The notes below the pieces were generated by a model, which was given only the letters and a program-made list of their open reading frames with translations, did no database searches and was not told where the DNA came from. A stretch of DNA of 64,000 nt, from contig JAGVSM010003529.1 of NCBI GenBank assembly GCA_022494885.1, forward strand, positions 124,001-188,000, in the 5' to 3' direction. The translations under genes were made by a program, and so were the position numbers. The stretch's first letter is position 1, and each line of letters starts with the position of its first letter. This DNA comes from Micrasema longulum (taxonomy: Eukaryota > Arthropoda > Insecta > Trichoptera > Brachycentridae). Below are positions 47,207 to 57,020 of the stretch, piece by piece.

Positions 47207-48606
47207 TCCTTAGCGTCATTATACAATAACCTAGCAATAGCATTTTCTTTACCAATTATAGCAATAATTTCAAAAACACTTGGAGAAGTAATCATACCTG
47301 TCATTAAAGACCTAATGGGTGACATGATATCTGCAAGTTTAATATTATTATCCTTGGCAATTTCTTTAAATTTTATTTGAATTGAGTCTTTATCAAAATT
47401 TGCTAAATTCTCCAATTCCTTTATAACTTGTCCCACCAAATTTTTATCACAATTATTGATCAGTTCTTTAGCTTCTTCAGAATAGATAATAGGAACATTA
47501 ACTAAATAAATCCTAGCTAGTTTTGCTAATTCAACTAAATTGGTACTTCTTATTTTCAAACTTGGCATTGCTTGCCTAATATATTCCTTTTCTTTCTCAG
47601 TAACTTGATAATTTTCTTGTAAACTCTGACAAGTCATTTCTGTTAATGTTTGGTCATCAAGCTGACGTAAATAATGAGAATTTAAACTATCCATTTTGGC
47701 AAAATCAAGACGAGCTGGCGATTTACCTAGCCCATCAAGGTTAAACCATTCTATAGCTTGGGATCTTGAAATAATCTCGTCATCCTTATGACTCCAGCCT
47801 AATCTTAGTAAATAATTGCACAAACTCTCAGCTAAATACCCCATATCTTGGTAAGCCTTTACTCCAAGAGCCCCATGTCTTTTAGATAATTTTGCTCCGT
47901 CAGTTCCGTGTATTAACGGTATATGTACCATATGTGGTACAGACCAGCCAAAAGCTTGATAAAGTATTTTTTGACGAGCCGCATTAGTTAAATGGTCATC
48001 CCCCCTAATAATATGGCTAATCTGCATATCGTGATCATCCACCACTACCGCTAACATATAGGTAGCAGTACCGTCACTACGTAACAACACCATATCATCA
48101 AGGTGCGAGTTTTCAATAGTTACATCCCCTTGCAAAGCATCATGGATAATGGTATGACCAGTTCTTGGAGCTTTCAGGCGGATAACTGGGATATTCTTCT
48201 GCTCCTGCAAATTAGAAGGTGGCACATCCCGCCAAGGACTTTCGAACAAAAAATGTTGTTTATTAGCTATGGCGTTATTTCTCTGCCTATCTATTTCTTG
48301 TTGGGGGGTAAAGCAATAATAAGCTTTTCCTTGATCTAGTAATTTCAGAGCAGCTTTTTTGTATAAATCATTTCTTTTAGACTGAAAAACTACTTCTCCA
48401 TCCCAGTTTAAACCAAGCCATTTCAAGCCGGAAAATATAGCATCTACTGCATCTTTGGTTGATCTTGCTTGATCAGTATCCTCAATTCGCAGCAAAAATT
48501 TACCGTTATGGTGCTTAGCAAATAAATAATTAAACAATGCCGTCCTTGCTCCGCCAATATGCAAAAAGCCAGTAGGAGATGGAGCGAATCTAGTAATTAC
48601 AGTCAT
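47203..48606 (-). CDS. gltX: Glutamate--tRNA ligase
   Basis: Class I glutamyl-tRNA synthetase of 467 residues. It has the HIGH-type motif FLHIGGARTALFNYLFA and the KMSKS-type motif KLSKRHG, and an all-helical C-terminal anticodon-binding domain. Rickettsia carry two gltX paralogues; only one is in this window. It starts eight bases after the ubiG stop and overlaps the DUF6314-like gene. Confidence 0.96.
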   Translation of the reverse strand: MTVITRFAPSPTGFLHIGGARTALFNYLFAKHHNGKFLLRIEDTDQARSTKDAVDAIFSGLKWLGLNWDGEVVFQSKRNDLYKKAALKLLDQGKAYYCFTPQQEIDRQRNNAIANKQHFLFESPWRDVPPSNLQEQKNIPVIRLKAPRTGHTIIHDALQGDVTIENSHLDDMVLLRSDGTATYMLAVVVDDHDMQISHIIRGDDHLTNAARQKILYQAFGWSVPHMVHIPLIHGTDGAKLSKRHGALGVKAYQDMGYLAESLCNYLLRLGWSHKDDEIISRSQAIEWFNLDGLGKSPARLDFAKMDSLNSHYLRQLDDQTLTEMTCQSLQENYQVTEKEKEYIRQAMPSLKIRSTNLVELAKLARIYLVNVPIIYSEEAKELINNCDKNLVGQVIKELENLANFDKDSIQIKFKEIAKDNNIKLADIMSPIRSLMTGMITSPSVFEIIAIIGKENAIARLLYNDAKE

Positions 48607-48614
48607 ATTTTCCT

Positions 48615-49364
48615 TTATTTAGTTAAGTAAGCAAAATAATTTACATCTATATCATCACTCAACTGCCAACGTCCATTAACGATATTATAGGTTAAGCCTT
48701 TGAGCTCTTTAAGCCCAATATTATTATCATTGAACATCGAGTAAATTTCCGATGGTTTAAGAAATTTACTATGATCATGAGTGTTTTTGGGTACCCAATT
48801 AAGTAGGTATTCTGCCATCAAAATAGCTAGCATATAGGATTTTATCGTACGATTAATCGTTGAAATTATAATCATACCATTTGGTTTTACTAAACTAGCC
48901 AGGTTTTTTATAAAATCACCAGGATTATCTATATGCTCTATTACTTCTAAACACAGCACCACATCATACTTATACTGTTTTTTATTTAAATCATCTGAAT
49001 ATACTAATTCTTCAACAGTGGATTTAAGATATTGTATATTCAAATTTTGTTCCGAGGCATGCTGTACTGCAATATCTATATTACTTTGCAGAGCATCTAT
49101 GCCAGTAACTATACCATTTAGTTTACAGAGAGCCGAGGTAATTAATCCCCCGCCACATCCTACATCTAGAATTTCTAAATTTGAACAAGGTAATAGGTCA
49201 TCCTGTACGTTAAAATGCTCTTTTATCTTATCTACTATATAACCAATACGAATTGGATTTATTTTATGAAGAATTTTAAATTCTCCATCTTCCTGCCACC
49301 ATTGGTTAGAAATCTTACTAAATTTTTCTAACTCTATTTGATTAATAGAAGATTTTGTAGACAT
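48615..49364 (-). CDS. ubiG: Ubiquinone biosynthesis O-methyltransferase
   Basis: UbiG performs both O-methylations in ubiquinone synthesis. The 249-residue protein has the UbiG N-terminus (EKFSKISNQWWQEDGEFKIL, HKINPIRI), SAM motif I ILDVGCGGGLITSALCKL, VVLCLEVIEHI and the late LLNWVPKNTHDHSKFLKPSE. Complex I in this genome passes electrons to its product. Confidence 0.95.
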   Translation of the reverse strand: MSTKSSINQIELEKFSKISNQWWQEDGEFKILHKINPIRIGYIVDKIKEHFNVQDDLLPCSNLEILDVGCGGGLITSALCKLNGIVTGIDALQSNIDIAVQHASEQNLNIQYLKSTVEELVYSDDLNKKQYKYDVVLCLEVIEHIDNPGDFIKNLASLVKPNGMIIISTINRTIKSYMLAILMAEYLLNWVPKNTHDHSKFLKPSEIYSMFNDNNIGLKELKGLTYNIVNGRWQLSDDIDVNYFAYLTK

Positions 49365-49428
49365 ATTCCTTTACTGGTTATAATATTACTAATATTATAA
49401 CTAACCCGAACAAGTTCTAGAATCCCAG

Positions 49429-49527
49429 ACGTCATTGCGAGGAGGCGTAAGCCGACGAAGCAATCCATATTTCTAGTACTTTTATGGATTGCCACGTCGC
49501 CGCTTTGCGGCTCCTCGCTAATAGACA
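49429..49527. repeat. Palindromic repeat (family D)
   Basis: Opens GACGTCATTGCGAGGAGGCG and closes GGCTCCTCGCTAATAGAC, with AGCAATCCATAT and TATGGATTGCC in the interior. It lies between ubiG and znuB. Confidence 0.85.
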
Positions 49528-49532
49528 TGGTA

Positions 49533-49553
49533 ATACTAATCTGGTTAGCTATA
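49533..49553. repeat. Short dispersed palindrome
   Basis: CTAATCTGGTTAGCTATA, with ATA before it, matches the copies at 34846 and 30102 except for one or two bases. It follows a family D repeat directly. Confidence 0.5.
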
Positions 49554-49625
49554 CAATAATATATACCACAAAAATAATTAAGCACTAAGTGCTATTCTCA
49601 ACTTATTTATTAAAAATCGTATTAA

Positions 49626-50414
49626 ATGCCTCTAATAATATTAACTATAATTCTAATCAGTTTAATTTTTGCTCCCCTTGGTTGTCTAAGTTTATGGAAG
49701 AAATATATTTATTTTGGTGATGGTCTGTCGCATGCAAGTTTACTGGCTGGAAGTATTAGTATTCTGATCCATTTGCCTGTTGTTTATTCGGGGTTAGTTG
49801 TCGCTATTATTTTTGCTATCTTAGTATTCACCCTAAAAAATAGGTCAGGTGGCAGTAGTGTAGTAATTTTGGTATCAAATTTTATGTTATCTTTGGCTTT
49901 GGTAATAAGTTATATGTATCCATTACAGATTAAAATCACTAGCCTATTATTTGGCGATATTTTATCTAGCTCTTTAAATGATATATTGATTTTATCAAGC
50001 ATATTTGTGTCAGTTATTTTTTTCATTTGTTATTTCTACCGTCAAATTATTCTAATTGTAATTAATAGAGATATTGCTCAAATTAAAGGAATAAAAGTAA
50101 GAACCATTGAATTGGCATTTTTGTTACTTTTATCTTTGTCAGTATTCTCAACTATTAAAATTGTTGGAGCACTGCTCGTCACTAGTATCTTGCTAATTCC
50201 AGCCATGACGGCTAGGATGATTTCTAGTAACCCTGCTCAAATGATTATCAATTCAGTTATCATAGCTTTAACTGTAAATTTCCTTGGTTTAACAGCATCA
50301 TTATACCTTGATGTACCAATTACACCAATAATTACTGTAATAAATACCATGGTTTATTGTTTGTTCTATATAATTTCACGAGCAAACAAAGTAGGCTTTT
50401 CTAGATCATGGTAA
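49626..50414 (+). CDS. znuB: Zinc/metal ABC transporter permease
   Basis: A 262-residue ABC-3 family permease with about eight helices, the membrane part of a ZnuABC-type zinc or manganese importer. Typical pieces are YFGDGLSHASLLAGSISIL and IVGALLVTSILLIPAMTARM. The ATP-binding and substrate-binding subunits are not adjacent in the window, as in Rickettsia where the genes are dispersed. Metal specificity is not decided by sequence. Confidence 0.9.
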   Translation: MPLIILTIILISLIFAPLGCLSLWKKYIYFGDGLSHASLLAGSISILIHLPVVYSGLVVAIIFAILVFTLKNRSGGSSVVILVSNFMLSLALVISYMYPLQIKITSLLFGDILSSSLNDILILSSIFVSVIFFICYFYRQIILIVINRDIAQIKGIKVRTIELAFLLLLSLSVFSTIKIVGALLVTSILLIPAMTARMISSNPAQMIINSVIIALTVNFLGLTASLYLDVPITPIITVINTMVYCLFYIISRANKVGFSRSW

Positions 50415-50476
50415 TTATCAATAAAATGTTATTAATGGACAGATTAAATTATTTAATATATAGCTAACCCAAATAG

Positions 50477-50755
50477 CTATGCGACTCCTTTGTGTGGATA
50501 ATTTCCAGATTTTTTTGTCAATTGTTCAAAATGCAATAGCCCATAGGCAAAACCGATGATTGTAGGAATCATAATACACCATAATCCCCAATTGCCAAAA
50601 TATTCAATAAGATAGACAAAACTAAAAGAGGTAATAACAAACATTAAAGCCCGAGATAAAGCGAATGTCATAGTAGCACAAGTAAAACGTTTAAATATAG
50701 GAAAGCTTTTATAACAAATGGAAACAGCAGGACCTAAGCATCCACGAAGTAAGAC
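50477..50755 (-). pseudogene. MFS (MHS/ProP-like) transporter, C-terminal fragment cut by an IS
   Basis: About 90 residues match the C-terminal end of the transporter at 62747-64000: both share YKSFP-FKRFTCATMTFA-SRALMF and FGNWGLW-IMIPTIIGFAYGL (dashes are differing residues). The upstream side is cut exactly by the IS4 end at 50756. On the far side of the element (52098 onward) there is no N-terminal part, only dnaQ 41 bases later. The missing part was lost by deletion or rearrangement. Confidence 0.88.
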
Positions 50756-52097
50756 CACAACTGTTGAAAGTTAAAAAGCACAAAGTATTGCAATCTATAA
50801 TTATACATAAATTTATCCTTTAATCTTTATAATTTTAAGTCTACAAGATTAGGGTCTCCGCCGCAAAATAATACAATATCTTTGATAATCTCCTTTTCAA
50901 GCAACAGTGTAAATTGCAATAGAACAAGCTTAAATCCCAATAAATTGTTTGTTTTTTTAAATATTGTAAACAAAATAGCAGCCATTAAAATACAATATAT
51001 GTATACTTTCATTCCATTCTCCCTATGGCTAATAAAATGTTTAATTTGTAAATTTTGCTTAATAAATTTAAAAAATACTTCAATTTCCCACCTTTTTTTG
51101 TAGCTGATAGCTATATCTTGTGCCGATAAATATAATATATTACTTAAAAACCACAATTCTCCTGCTGTTTGACTTTTGGCTTTAATTAAGCGCAAATTAC
51201 ACTTAATTTGCTTGTGTTCTTTATCATATAAATTTACGATTTCATCGCTTATAATAGTTAAATCTTTACAGAATTCTCGATCTGAATCTACTTCACTCGT
51301 ATCAGTTGTGTTAATTGCATTAGTTTGTATTAATCCGTATTTTCTGTTTATATTTGCTCGCGTAATAAAATATTGTTCATTTTTACTAAAAGACTCAAAA
51401 GCTTGGGCTTTTGATATACCTCTATCAAATAATAATATTTCTTCTTTTCCTATTTTTGCTTCGTTAATCGCTTGTACAAGTGCTATATTCTCACTAGAAT
51501 CAGATTGTTGGCTACAAAATCTTACACTAGATGGTATTGAATTTTTTAACCCTACACTTATTTTAATATGTCTGTCTTGAGCTCTGCCACCAAGATTTAA
51601 TCCATCTTTTAATAATTTACCAGATAAAGTAATTATAGTAGAATCAAACCTATATAGCTTATCGGTATCAGTTTTTTTAAATTTATCATTATATTTTATT
51701 ACCAATTTTTTATATATATCTTCAAAATATCTGGTATCTATCGATGATAATCTCTTGCTGATAGAGCTGTGATCTAAGACATTGTTATTTTCATCTTGAG
51801 TTTTAAGTAACGAAGATAAATTTTTATTATTATTAGTTATAAGTTCTAAGGTTCTCAGGCTCAGTTTATAGCCCTTTAATATACAGTGAACAAAGCTTTT
51901 TAAAATAAATTTACCTGTAATTTTATTATTTACTTTATCTATTTTGTATAATTTGCCCAGTTCATTTAATTTATCTTCGTCTATTAAATCCATTATTTCT
52001 GATAGCTGCATATTATTAAGTCCTTATTTATATGAACTTAATTTATACACAATCTTTAGTTATATTTTAATACCTTTTTTAACTTTCAACAGTTGTG
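50756..52097 (-). mobile_element. IS4-type insertion sequence, copy 3 (best preserved)
   Basis: It has the same inverted ends as the other copies (CACAACTGTTGAAAG, CTTTCAACAGTTGTG) and 1.34 kb length. Its flanks (AAGTAAGAC and AGTTAAACC) are not a convincing target duplication, which fits a rearrangement at this site. It carries the only full-length transposase frame. Confidence 0.93.
50827..52011 (-). CDS. IS4-family transposase (copy 3), full length
   Basis: This 394-residue DDE transposase is the longest version in the window: MQLSEIMDLIDEDKLNELGK, RFDSTIITLSG, ILLFDRGISKAQAF, ISYKKRWEIEVFFKFIKQNL (the Y-(2)-R-(3)-E-(6)-K type signature), and a C-terminus ending VLFCGGDPNLVDLKL. The last part depends on a run of seven T residues (plus strand, near 50950). 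The other three copies have six and read a different tail. The CGGDP ending resembles that of related IS4 transposases, so this is probably the functional form. Confidence 0.9.
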   Translation of the reverse strand: MQLSEIMDLIDEDKLNELGKLYKIDKVNNKITGKFILKSFVHCILKGYKLSLRTLELITNNNKNLSSLLKTQDENNNVLDHSSISKRLSSIDTRYFEDIYKKLVIKYNDKFKKTDTDKLYRFDSTIITLSGKLLKDGLNLGGRAQDRHIKISVGLKNSIPSSVRFCSQQSDSSENIALVQAINEAKIGKEEILLFDRGISKAQAFESFSKNEQYFITRANINRKYGLIQTNAINTTDTSEVDSDREFCKDLTIISDEIVNLYDKEHKQIKCNLRLIKAKSQTAGELWFLSNILYLSAQDIAISYKKRWEIEVFFKFIKQNLQIKHFISHRENGMKVYIYCILMAAILFTIFKKTNNLLGFKLVLLQFTLLLEKEIIKDIVLFCGGDPNLVDLKL

Positions 52098-52138
52098 AGT
52101 TAAACCCCTGCAAGTAATTTAGTTGATGTTATATAATT

Positions 52139-52834
52139 CTACAACCACATAGGGGAAAGAATTTTTGACAAAAATTCTTTATGTTTTTGTAACTCTTCCT
52201 TAGTTGGTTTGATAACTATAGTATTATTTTTATTTGCCATAGTAGTTCTAACCAACAGCTCATCTGTATTTTGTACCTTTTTACTATTAATGTTAAAACT
52301 TATCTGCCTACCTCCAGTAAGCTCAACATAAACTTCTGCCAGTAATGCCGCATCTTTAAGGGCTCCATGCAACTTACGCGAAGAATTATCAATTTTATAT
52401 CTTTTACATAATGAGTCAAGATTAGCCTTCATTCCAGGAAACATCTTCCGAGCCAAAGCAAGAGTATCAATAGTATTAGCAAGTTCTAAAAAATCTGTAT
52501 CAGACCTTTTGAGCAGAGACAACTCATAATTAATAAACTTAATATCAAATGTTGCATTATGTATAACAAGCTGGCTGTTACTAATAAACGCTAAAAACTC
52601 CTCGGCAATTTCTGCAAAAAGTGGTTTATCTTTTAAGAACTCTCCTGATATACCATGTATTCGATAAGCTTCTGTCGGCATATCTCGTTGTGGATTAATA
52701 TAAAAGTGAAAGTGCTTACCGGTTAGAACTTTATTAACCATTTCAATAGCCCCAATCTCAACAATCCTATGTCCACTTTTGGGATCTAAGCCAGTTGTTT
52801 CAGTATCTAAAATTACTTCTCTTAATTGCGACAT
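52139..52834 (-). CDS. dnaQ: DNA polymerase III epsilon subunit
   Basis: The 3'-5' proofreading exonuclease of the replicative polymerase. The 231-residue protein has Exo [21 protein letters not shown], Exo [18 protein letters not shown] and Exo [23 protein letters not shown], the DEDDh set. It overlaps the coaE gene by 13 bases; the dnaQ-coaE neighbourhood is common in alphaproteobacteria. The IS4 copy lies 41 bases past its stop. Confidence 0.96.
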   Translation of the reverse strand: MSQLREVILDTETTGLDPKSGHRIVEIGAIEMVNKVLTGKHFHFYINPQRDMPTEAYRIHGISGEFLKDKPLFAEIAEEFLAFISNSQLVIHNATFDIKFINYELSLLKRSDTDFLELANTIDTLALARKMFPGMKANLDSLCKRYKIDNSSRKLHGALKDAALLAEVYVELTGGRQISFNINSKKVQNTDELLVRTTMANKNNTIVIKPTKEELQKHKEFLSKILSPMWL

Positions 52835-53397
52835 TTTAATTTTTGTATTAGTTGAGTTATTTGTTTATCTAAACCTACTATATTAACATCAGTATTAATA
52901 ACAAAATCTGCTTTTGCTATTTTAATTTGTTGTGACAATTGAATTTGGGCTATTTTATTGTAAGTTGTCAAACTAAACCCTTCTCTAGACATTGCACGTT
53001 TTAACCTAGATTCTTCTGAGCAGAATGTTGTAACATAAAAATCAAAATATTTATCAAATCCAGCTTCAAAAAGTAATGGAATCTCAGCAAATGTAATTTC
53101 TGAATCATTATTTTGCCGTTTAAAAAGAGACAAACTTTCCACTACAAATGGATGAATAAAATTTTGCAATTTGCTTCTTGATAAATCATTAGCATAGATT
53201 AGCTCTGCAATTTTTCTTTTATCAAAAATTTTTAGATCAGGCAGTAAGTTAAGAATTATATTTTGTATTGACAGCTCTTTGTAGAGATTCTTAATATATT
53301 CGTCAGCAGAAAAAGTCATAAATCCTAAATCAGCTAAATAATTTAAGACAAAAGTTTTTCCTGAAGCATAACTACCAGTAATTCCCACACAGATCAT
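52822..53397 (-). CDS. coaE: Dephospho-CoA kinase
   Basis: CoaE catalyses the last step of coenzyme A synthesis. The 191-residue protein has the P-loop GSYASGKT (8-15), [13 protein letters not shown], the lid/CoA region [10 protein letters not shown], and [13 protein letters not shown]. Length is normal. It starts 13 bases after the lpxI stop and overlaps dnaQ. Confidence 0.95.
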   Translation of the reverse strand: MICVGITGSYASGKTFVLNYLADLGFMTFSADEYIKNLYKELSIQNIILNLLPDLKIFDKRKIAELIYANDLSRSKLQNFIHPFVVESLSLFKRQNNDSEITFAEIPLLFEAGFDKYFDFYVTTFCSEESRLKRAMSREGFSLTTYNKIAQIQLSQQIKIAKADFVINTDVNIVGLDKQITQLIQKLKCRN

Positions 53398-53410
53398 TCT
53401 AATAAATATT

Positions 53411-54406
53411 TTATTTTTCTATAATAAAAAGCCTACATTTATTAGCTAGCTCGATAGTTCTTTCTAGCTCAATAACCATCACTTTTTCTTTCTGTATTGC
53501 TACCCCTTTATAACCATAATTAGCTAAATTCTTTATTGTTTCTGGTCCTATTGTAGGTATATCAATTCTAGTATCTTGTCCCTTCTTCATCATTTTAATA
53601 AGTACCCCCCCTGTAGAATTCTTACGTAAATATGAACATCTTTTTATTAGATTATCTGTACCCTCCGCTGCTTCAATACCTATAATATATCCATTATCAA
53701 CAATTACTGATTGTCCTACATCAAGATGTCCTATACTATCCAATAGCTTCATTCCTAACTCAATATCTGTATTATCTGTTGCTGATGGAACAATTATGGT
53801 CATAACATCCTTCTTTGCACTCAATATTTCATAACTAGACACTACTTGAAATCCCTTCTCTTCTAGAAAATCTGTTACTACACTAAGAAGTTTATCATCT
53901 CCTAAAAATTTTTGTTTCAATATGCGAGCAAGTAGCCTTGATCCCATTAAATCTACTTTAATTGATCTCAAATTAGGACGCTTTACACCACCAGCAAGAA
54001 TTATATTTTTTACATCATACTTACGAAAATATTCAATTATTGGTCTAACCATACCGATTTTAAAAAATTGGTGGGTAAGATTCTTATACAATATCGGATC
54101 CGCTTCTCCTTCTAAGGCTGCGATATAACATTGTCCTCCTTGTTTAATAAAACTCTCAGCCAGTGAGATTGGCAATGAACCATTTCCTGCTATAATTCCA
54201 ACTATACTCACAGGGTTAGAAAAATTAGAATGTAAAGCTAGGGGCAAATTTTGGTCAAGTACATTTTTTATAGTTAGAGGATTTGTAGGATGAGAACGAA
54301 AAACAAGGAGGAAGCAAGCATATCGTACTCTTTGTATGTGAGTACGTAAATACCACCAAATTTTGTGAAGCCAATTCTTGAAAGTAGAAGAGTATATTTG
54401 TAACAT
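53411..54406 (-). CDS. lpxI: UDP-2,3-diacylglucosamine pyrophosphatase LpxI with a repeat-derived N-terminal extension
   Basis: LpxI hydrolyses UDP-2,3-diacylglucosamine to lipid X in lipid A synthesis; it is the alphaproteobacterial alternative to LpxH. The family core begins VGIIAGNGSLPISLAESF and contains AALEGEADPIL, ILAGGVKRPNL and ILKQKFLGDDKLLSVV, with IEAAEGTDNLIKR further on. From the ATG at 54406, one base after the lpxA stop, about 55 residues precede the core; much of this is encoded by a palindromic repeat (54283-54394). The core itself is complete. Confidence 0.92.
   Translation of the reverse strand: MLQIYSSTFKNWLHKIWWYLRTHIQRVRYACFLLVFRSHPTNPLTIKNVLDQNLPLALHSNFSNPVSIVGIIAGNGSLPISLAESFIKQGGQCYIAALEGEADPILYKNLTHQFFKIGMVRPIIEYFRKYDVKNIILAGGVKRPNLRSIKVDLMGSRLLARILKQKFLGDDKLLSVVTDFLEEKGFQVVSSYEILSAKKDVMTIIVPSATDNTDIELGMKLLDSIGHLDVGQSVIVDNGYIIGIEAAEGTDNLIKRCSYLRKNSTGGVLIKMMKKGQDTRIDIPTIGPETIKNLANYGYKGVAIQKEKVMVIELERTIELANKCRLFIIEK
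54283..54394. repeat. Palindromic repeat (family B-like) at the start of lpxI
   Basis: The arm TTTTGTGAAGCCAATTCTTG matches the uvrC and 6482 copies of family B (GCGGAGCCAATTCTT). The rest (AACGAAAAACAAGGAGGAAG) is more diverged. It is read in frame as the N-terminus of LpxI. Confidence 0.65.
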
Positions 54407-54407
54407 T

Positions 54408-55229
54408 TTAACTGTTTGCCCTATCTTGATCAACTTGTCTTGGCTGACAAAATACTCTGGTACTATCCTGTTTTACAAAGGAAATAATTTGTTCTACAAT
54501 AGAATTGCCTTTATATCGTTTTAAAACTTTCTCAATCCTATCAGTAAAAATACCTTCGCTAATAAAAAGCTCATCTACAGCTTTTATAGTATCAAGTGTT
54601 TCCTGACTATCAAAGCCACGTCTTTTCATCCCAACTAAGTTTACACCTTCAAGAACTGCCCTTTCACTTGTAGCTAATCCAAATGGAATCAAATCTCTTA
54701 CCACTGCAGACCCACCACCTATCATCGCATGTTGCCCTATACGTACGAACTGCTGAACAGCAGAAAGCCCTCCTATAATAGCATAATCACCAACTTTAAC
54801 GTGACCAGCTAGGCTAGCATAATTTGCAAAAATTACATTATTTCCTACAGTACAATCATGGGCTATATGTACTCCAACCATAAATAAACCATTATTACCT
54901 ACAGAAGTAACCATACCACCACCTTTACTACCAGCTTGAATAGTTACATATTCTCTAATAGTATTATTACTACCTATGATAACCTCTGATTTTTCTCCCT
55001 CATACTTAACTATTTGAGGAGACTGACCAATAGAAGCAAATGGATATATAACTGTATTAGCACCAATTTTTGTTTTCCCCTCTATAACTACATGTGATTT
55101 TAGCTCAATATTATCTGCTAAAACCACCTCTGGTCCAATAGTACAAAAAGGACCTATTCTGACATTTTTACCAATTGAAGCCCTTGGATCTACTATGGCA
55201 GTTGCATGTATAGCTGGTAAAATCATCAT
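54408..55229 (-). CDS. lpxA: Acyl-[acyl-carrier-protein]--UDP-N-acetylglucosamine O-acyltransferase
   Basis: LpxA carries out the first step of lipid A synthesis. The 273-residue protein is a left-handed beta helix made of hexapeptide repeats (for example IGPFCTIGPEVVLADN), with VGVHIAHDCTVGNN containing the catalytic histidine (about residue 124), and a helical C-terminus. The ATG overlaps the fabZ stop. lpxD-fabZ-lpxA-lpxI is the classic order in this class. Confidence 0.97.
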   Translation of the reverse strand: MMILPAIHATAIVDPRASIGKNVRIGPFCTIGPEVVLADNIELKSHVVIEGKTKIGANTVIYPFASIGQSPQIVKYEGEKSEVIIGSNNTIREYVTIQAGSKGGGMVTSVGNNGLFMVGVHIAHDCTVGNNVIFANYASLAGHVKVGDYAIIGGLSAVQQFVRIGQHAMIGGGSAVVRDLIPFGLATSERAVLEGVNLVGMKRRGFDSQETLDTIKAVDELFISEGIFTDRIEKVLKRYKGNSIVEQIISFVKQDSTRVFCQPRQVDQDRANS

Positions 55230-55666
55230 TAATTCCTATTTTTAAACATTGCAGTAAATTTGCTCTCTGCAACTATCTGATCATCAACTTTAGCATTACT
55301 TGAAAATTTCCAAACAGAACCTCTATTTTGTTCTATTTTAGCATAAATATGTAATGTATCGCCTGGTTCAACAATTTTACGAAATTTTGCCTCTTCAATA
55401 GACATAAAGAATATCTCCTTATCTTTTGTAAAATCCATTGATTTTGCTACTAAAATAGCAGAAAGCTGAGCCATAGCCTCAACAATTAACACACCGGGCA
55501 TTACTGGTCTTGTTGGAAAATGACCAGTAAATTGTGGTTCATTAAAAGTAACATTTTTGATACCAACAATTGATTCATTAAGCTTAAATTCTAACACCTT
55601 ATCTATTAATAAAAATGGATAGCGATGAGGCAACATTTCCATTATTTCTATAATATTAATTTTCAT
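55229..55666 (-). CDS. fabZ: 3-hydroxyacyl-[acyl-carrier-protein] dehydratase
   Basis: FabZ dehydrates 3-hydroxyacyl-ACP in fatty-acid synthesis and competes with lipid A enzymes for the same substrate. The 145-residue protein has [14 protein letters not shown] and the catalytic [20 protein letters not shown] (H49 and E63). It overlaps lpxD by 11 bases and lpxA at its stop. Confidence 0.97.
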   Translation of the reverse strand: MKINIIEIMEMLPHRYPFLLIDKVLEFKLNESIVGIKNVTFNEPQFTGHFPTRPVMPGVLIVEAMAQLSAILVAKSMDFTKDKEIFFMSIEEAKFRKIVEPGDTLHIYAKIEQNRGSVWKFSSNAKVDDQIVAESKFTAMFKNRN

Positions 55667-56684
55667 CTATATTCCGTTTCTTTATAAGCTGTTTTATAAT
55701 TATTGATTGTCTATGCCAGTCCCTAATCGGTACGGCAGGAAACCCACTAACTGTTACTCCTGGTTCAACATCTTTTATCACCCCAGCTTTTGCTGCTACT
55801 TGAACTTTATCACCTAGTACTATATGTCCGGCTAGTCCTGCTTGCCCTCCAAGAGCACAATATGCTCCTATTGTAGTACTACCTGATATACCGACCTGTG
55901 CGACAATAATCGACCCCCTTCCTATTATAGCATTATGTCCTATCTGCACTAAGTTATCTATTCTACATAAATCTTCTATTACTGTATCATTCATTGATCC
56001 TCTATCAATAGTAGTATTACTACCTATTTCAACATTATTACCTATTTTAACTATACCAGTATGGAAAATTTTCTTGTGAACCCCTTTATCTGTTGCAAAA
56101 CCAAACCCATCTTGTCCAATTTTTGCTCCTGCTAATATTACCACATCATCACCTATTATGCTGTAACTTATTGAAACATTTGAATATATTAATGCTCTAT
56201 TACCTATTACCACTCCATAATCTATACTCGTCCCAGATTCTATAACGCAATTATCACCTATTACAACACGATCTTCAATAACAACATTATGTCCTATATA
56301 ACAATTATTTCCTATAGTGGCAGAATCCGAAATATAGGCAGATTGCATAATTTTGTTAGGATAAGTCTTTGCTTTACTATAGAACAAATCCACTAATTTT
56401 GCATAAAAGAAATACGGATTCTTTACTTTTAATAAAACTGTTCGATTATTAGATTCTTGTGAAAAATTCTCCGGAACTATGCAACATGAAGCTTTAGTGT
56501 TTTGGAATTGAGCAATATATTTGCTATTACTTAAAAAACTTATATCACCAACATCAGCCTCTTCTAACGACTTAATATCATGGATTAGCAAGTCACTGGA
56601 GTATAATATTTCAGCGTCTATTAACTTTATAATTTCCGATAATTTATAAGAGGTAGATTTCTTATAAAAACGTGGATTTATCAT
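55656..56684 (-). CDS. lpxD: UDP-3-O-(3-hydroxyacyl)glucosamine N-acyltransferase
   Basis: LpxD adds the second acyl chain in lipid A synthesis. The 342-residue protein has an N-terminal uridine-binding domain ([17 protein letters not shown]), a long hexapeptide-repeat beta helix ([18 protein letters not shown]), the catalytic-histidine region [13 protein letters not shown], and [13 protein letters not shown] near the end. First gene of the lpxD-fabZ-lpxA-lpxI operon. The gap upstream to tRNA-Ser (56685-56930) shows no clear feature. Confidence 0.97.
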   Translation of the reverse strand: MINPRFYKKSTSYKLSEIIKLIDAEILYSSDLLIHDIKSLEEADVGDISFLSNSKYIAQFQNTKASCCIVPENFSQESNNRTVLLKVKNPYFFYAKLVDLFYSKAKTYPNKIMQSAYISDSATIGNNCYIGHNVVIEDRVVIGDNCVIESGTSIDYGVVIGNRALIYSNVSISYSIIGDDVVILAGAKIGQDGFGFATDKGVHKKIFHTGIVKIGNNVEIGSNTTIDRGSMNDTVIEDLCRIDNLVQIGHNAIIGRGSIIVAQVGISGSTTIGAYCALGGQAGLAGHIVLGDKVQVAAKAGVIKDVEPGVTVSGFPAVPIRDWHRQSIIIKQLIKKRNIDEN

Positions 56685-56930
56685 AGTTACTTCTTTTTAC
56701 AAAATGATGGGAATAGTATTATAAATGCATGATGGGGGCAGTATAAACGTCAGTTAAAAAATATTCAAGTTTTCTTACAATAATTTATATTGTCTAATAG
56801 CAAAATCGTTAACTGATTAAATTAGAATGTTGATATTTCTTTGCAGGAAGTCTAATTTAACTTATCTCGAATTATATTATACAAATATTTATACTTGAAC
56901 TTATTCAGTTTATCTGATATGTATTACCTT

Positions 56931-57020
56931 GGATAGGTGTCCGAGTGGTTTAAGGATCTAGTCTTGAAAACTAGCGTGCGGGCAACCGTACCGTGGGTTC
57001 GAATCCCACCCTATCCGCCA
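56931..57020 (+). tRNA. tRNA-Ser (anticodon TGA)
   Basis: Acceptor GGATAGG pairs with CCTATCC, the anticodon stem CTAGT/ACTAG encloses CTTGAAA, giving TGA, there is a long variable arm, and the CCA end is encoded. A mobile island follows downstream. Confidence 0.96.

Noticed and set aside
51176..51580. A 134-residue open frame opposite the transposase, present identically in the IS4 copies (also at 25704-26108 and 61088-61492)
   Set aside because: It is the antisense shadow of the transposase gene. Its identity in several places follows from the copies being the same element, and it has no Shine-Dalgarno or recognisable domain.
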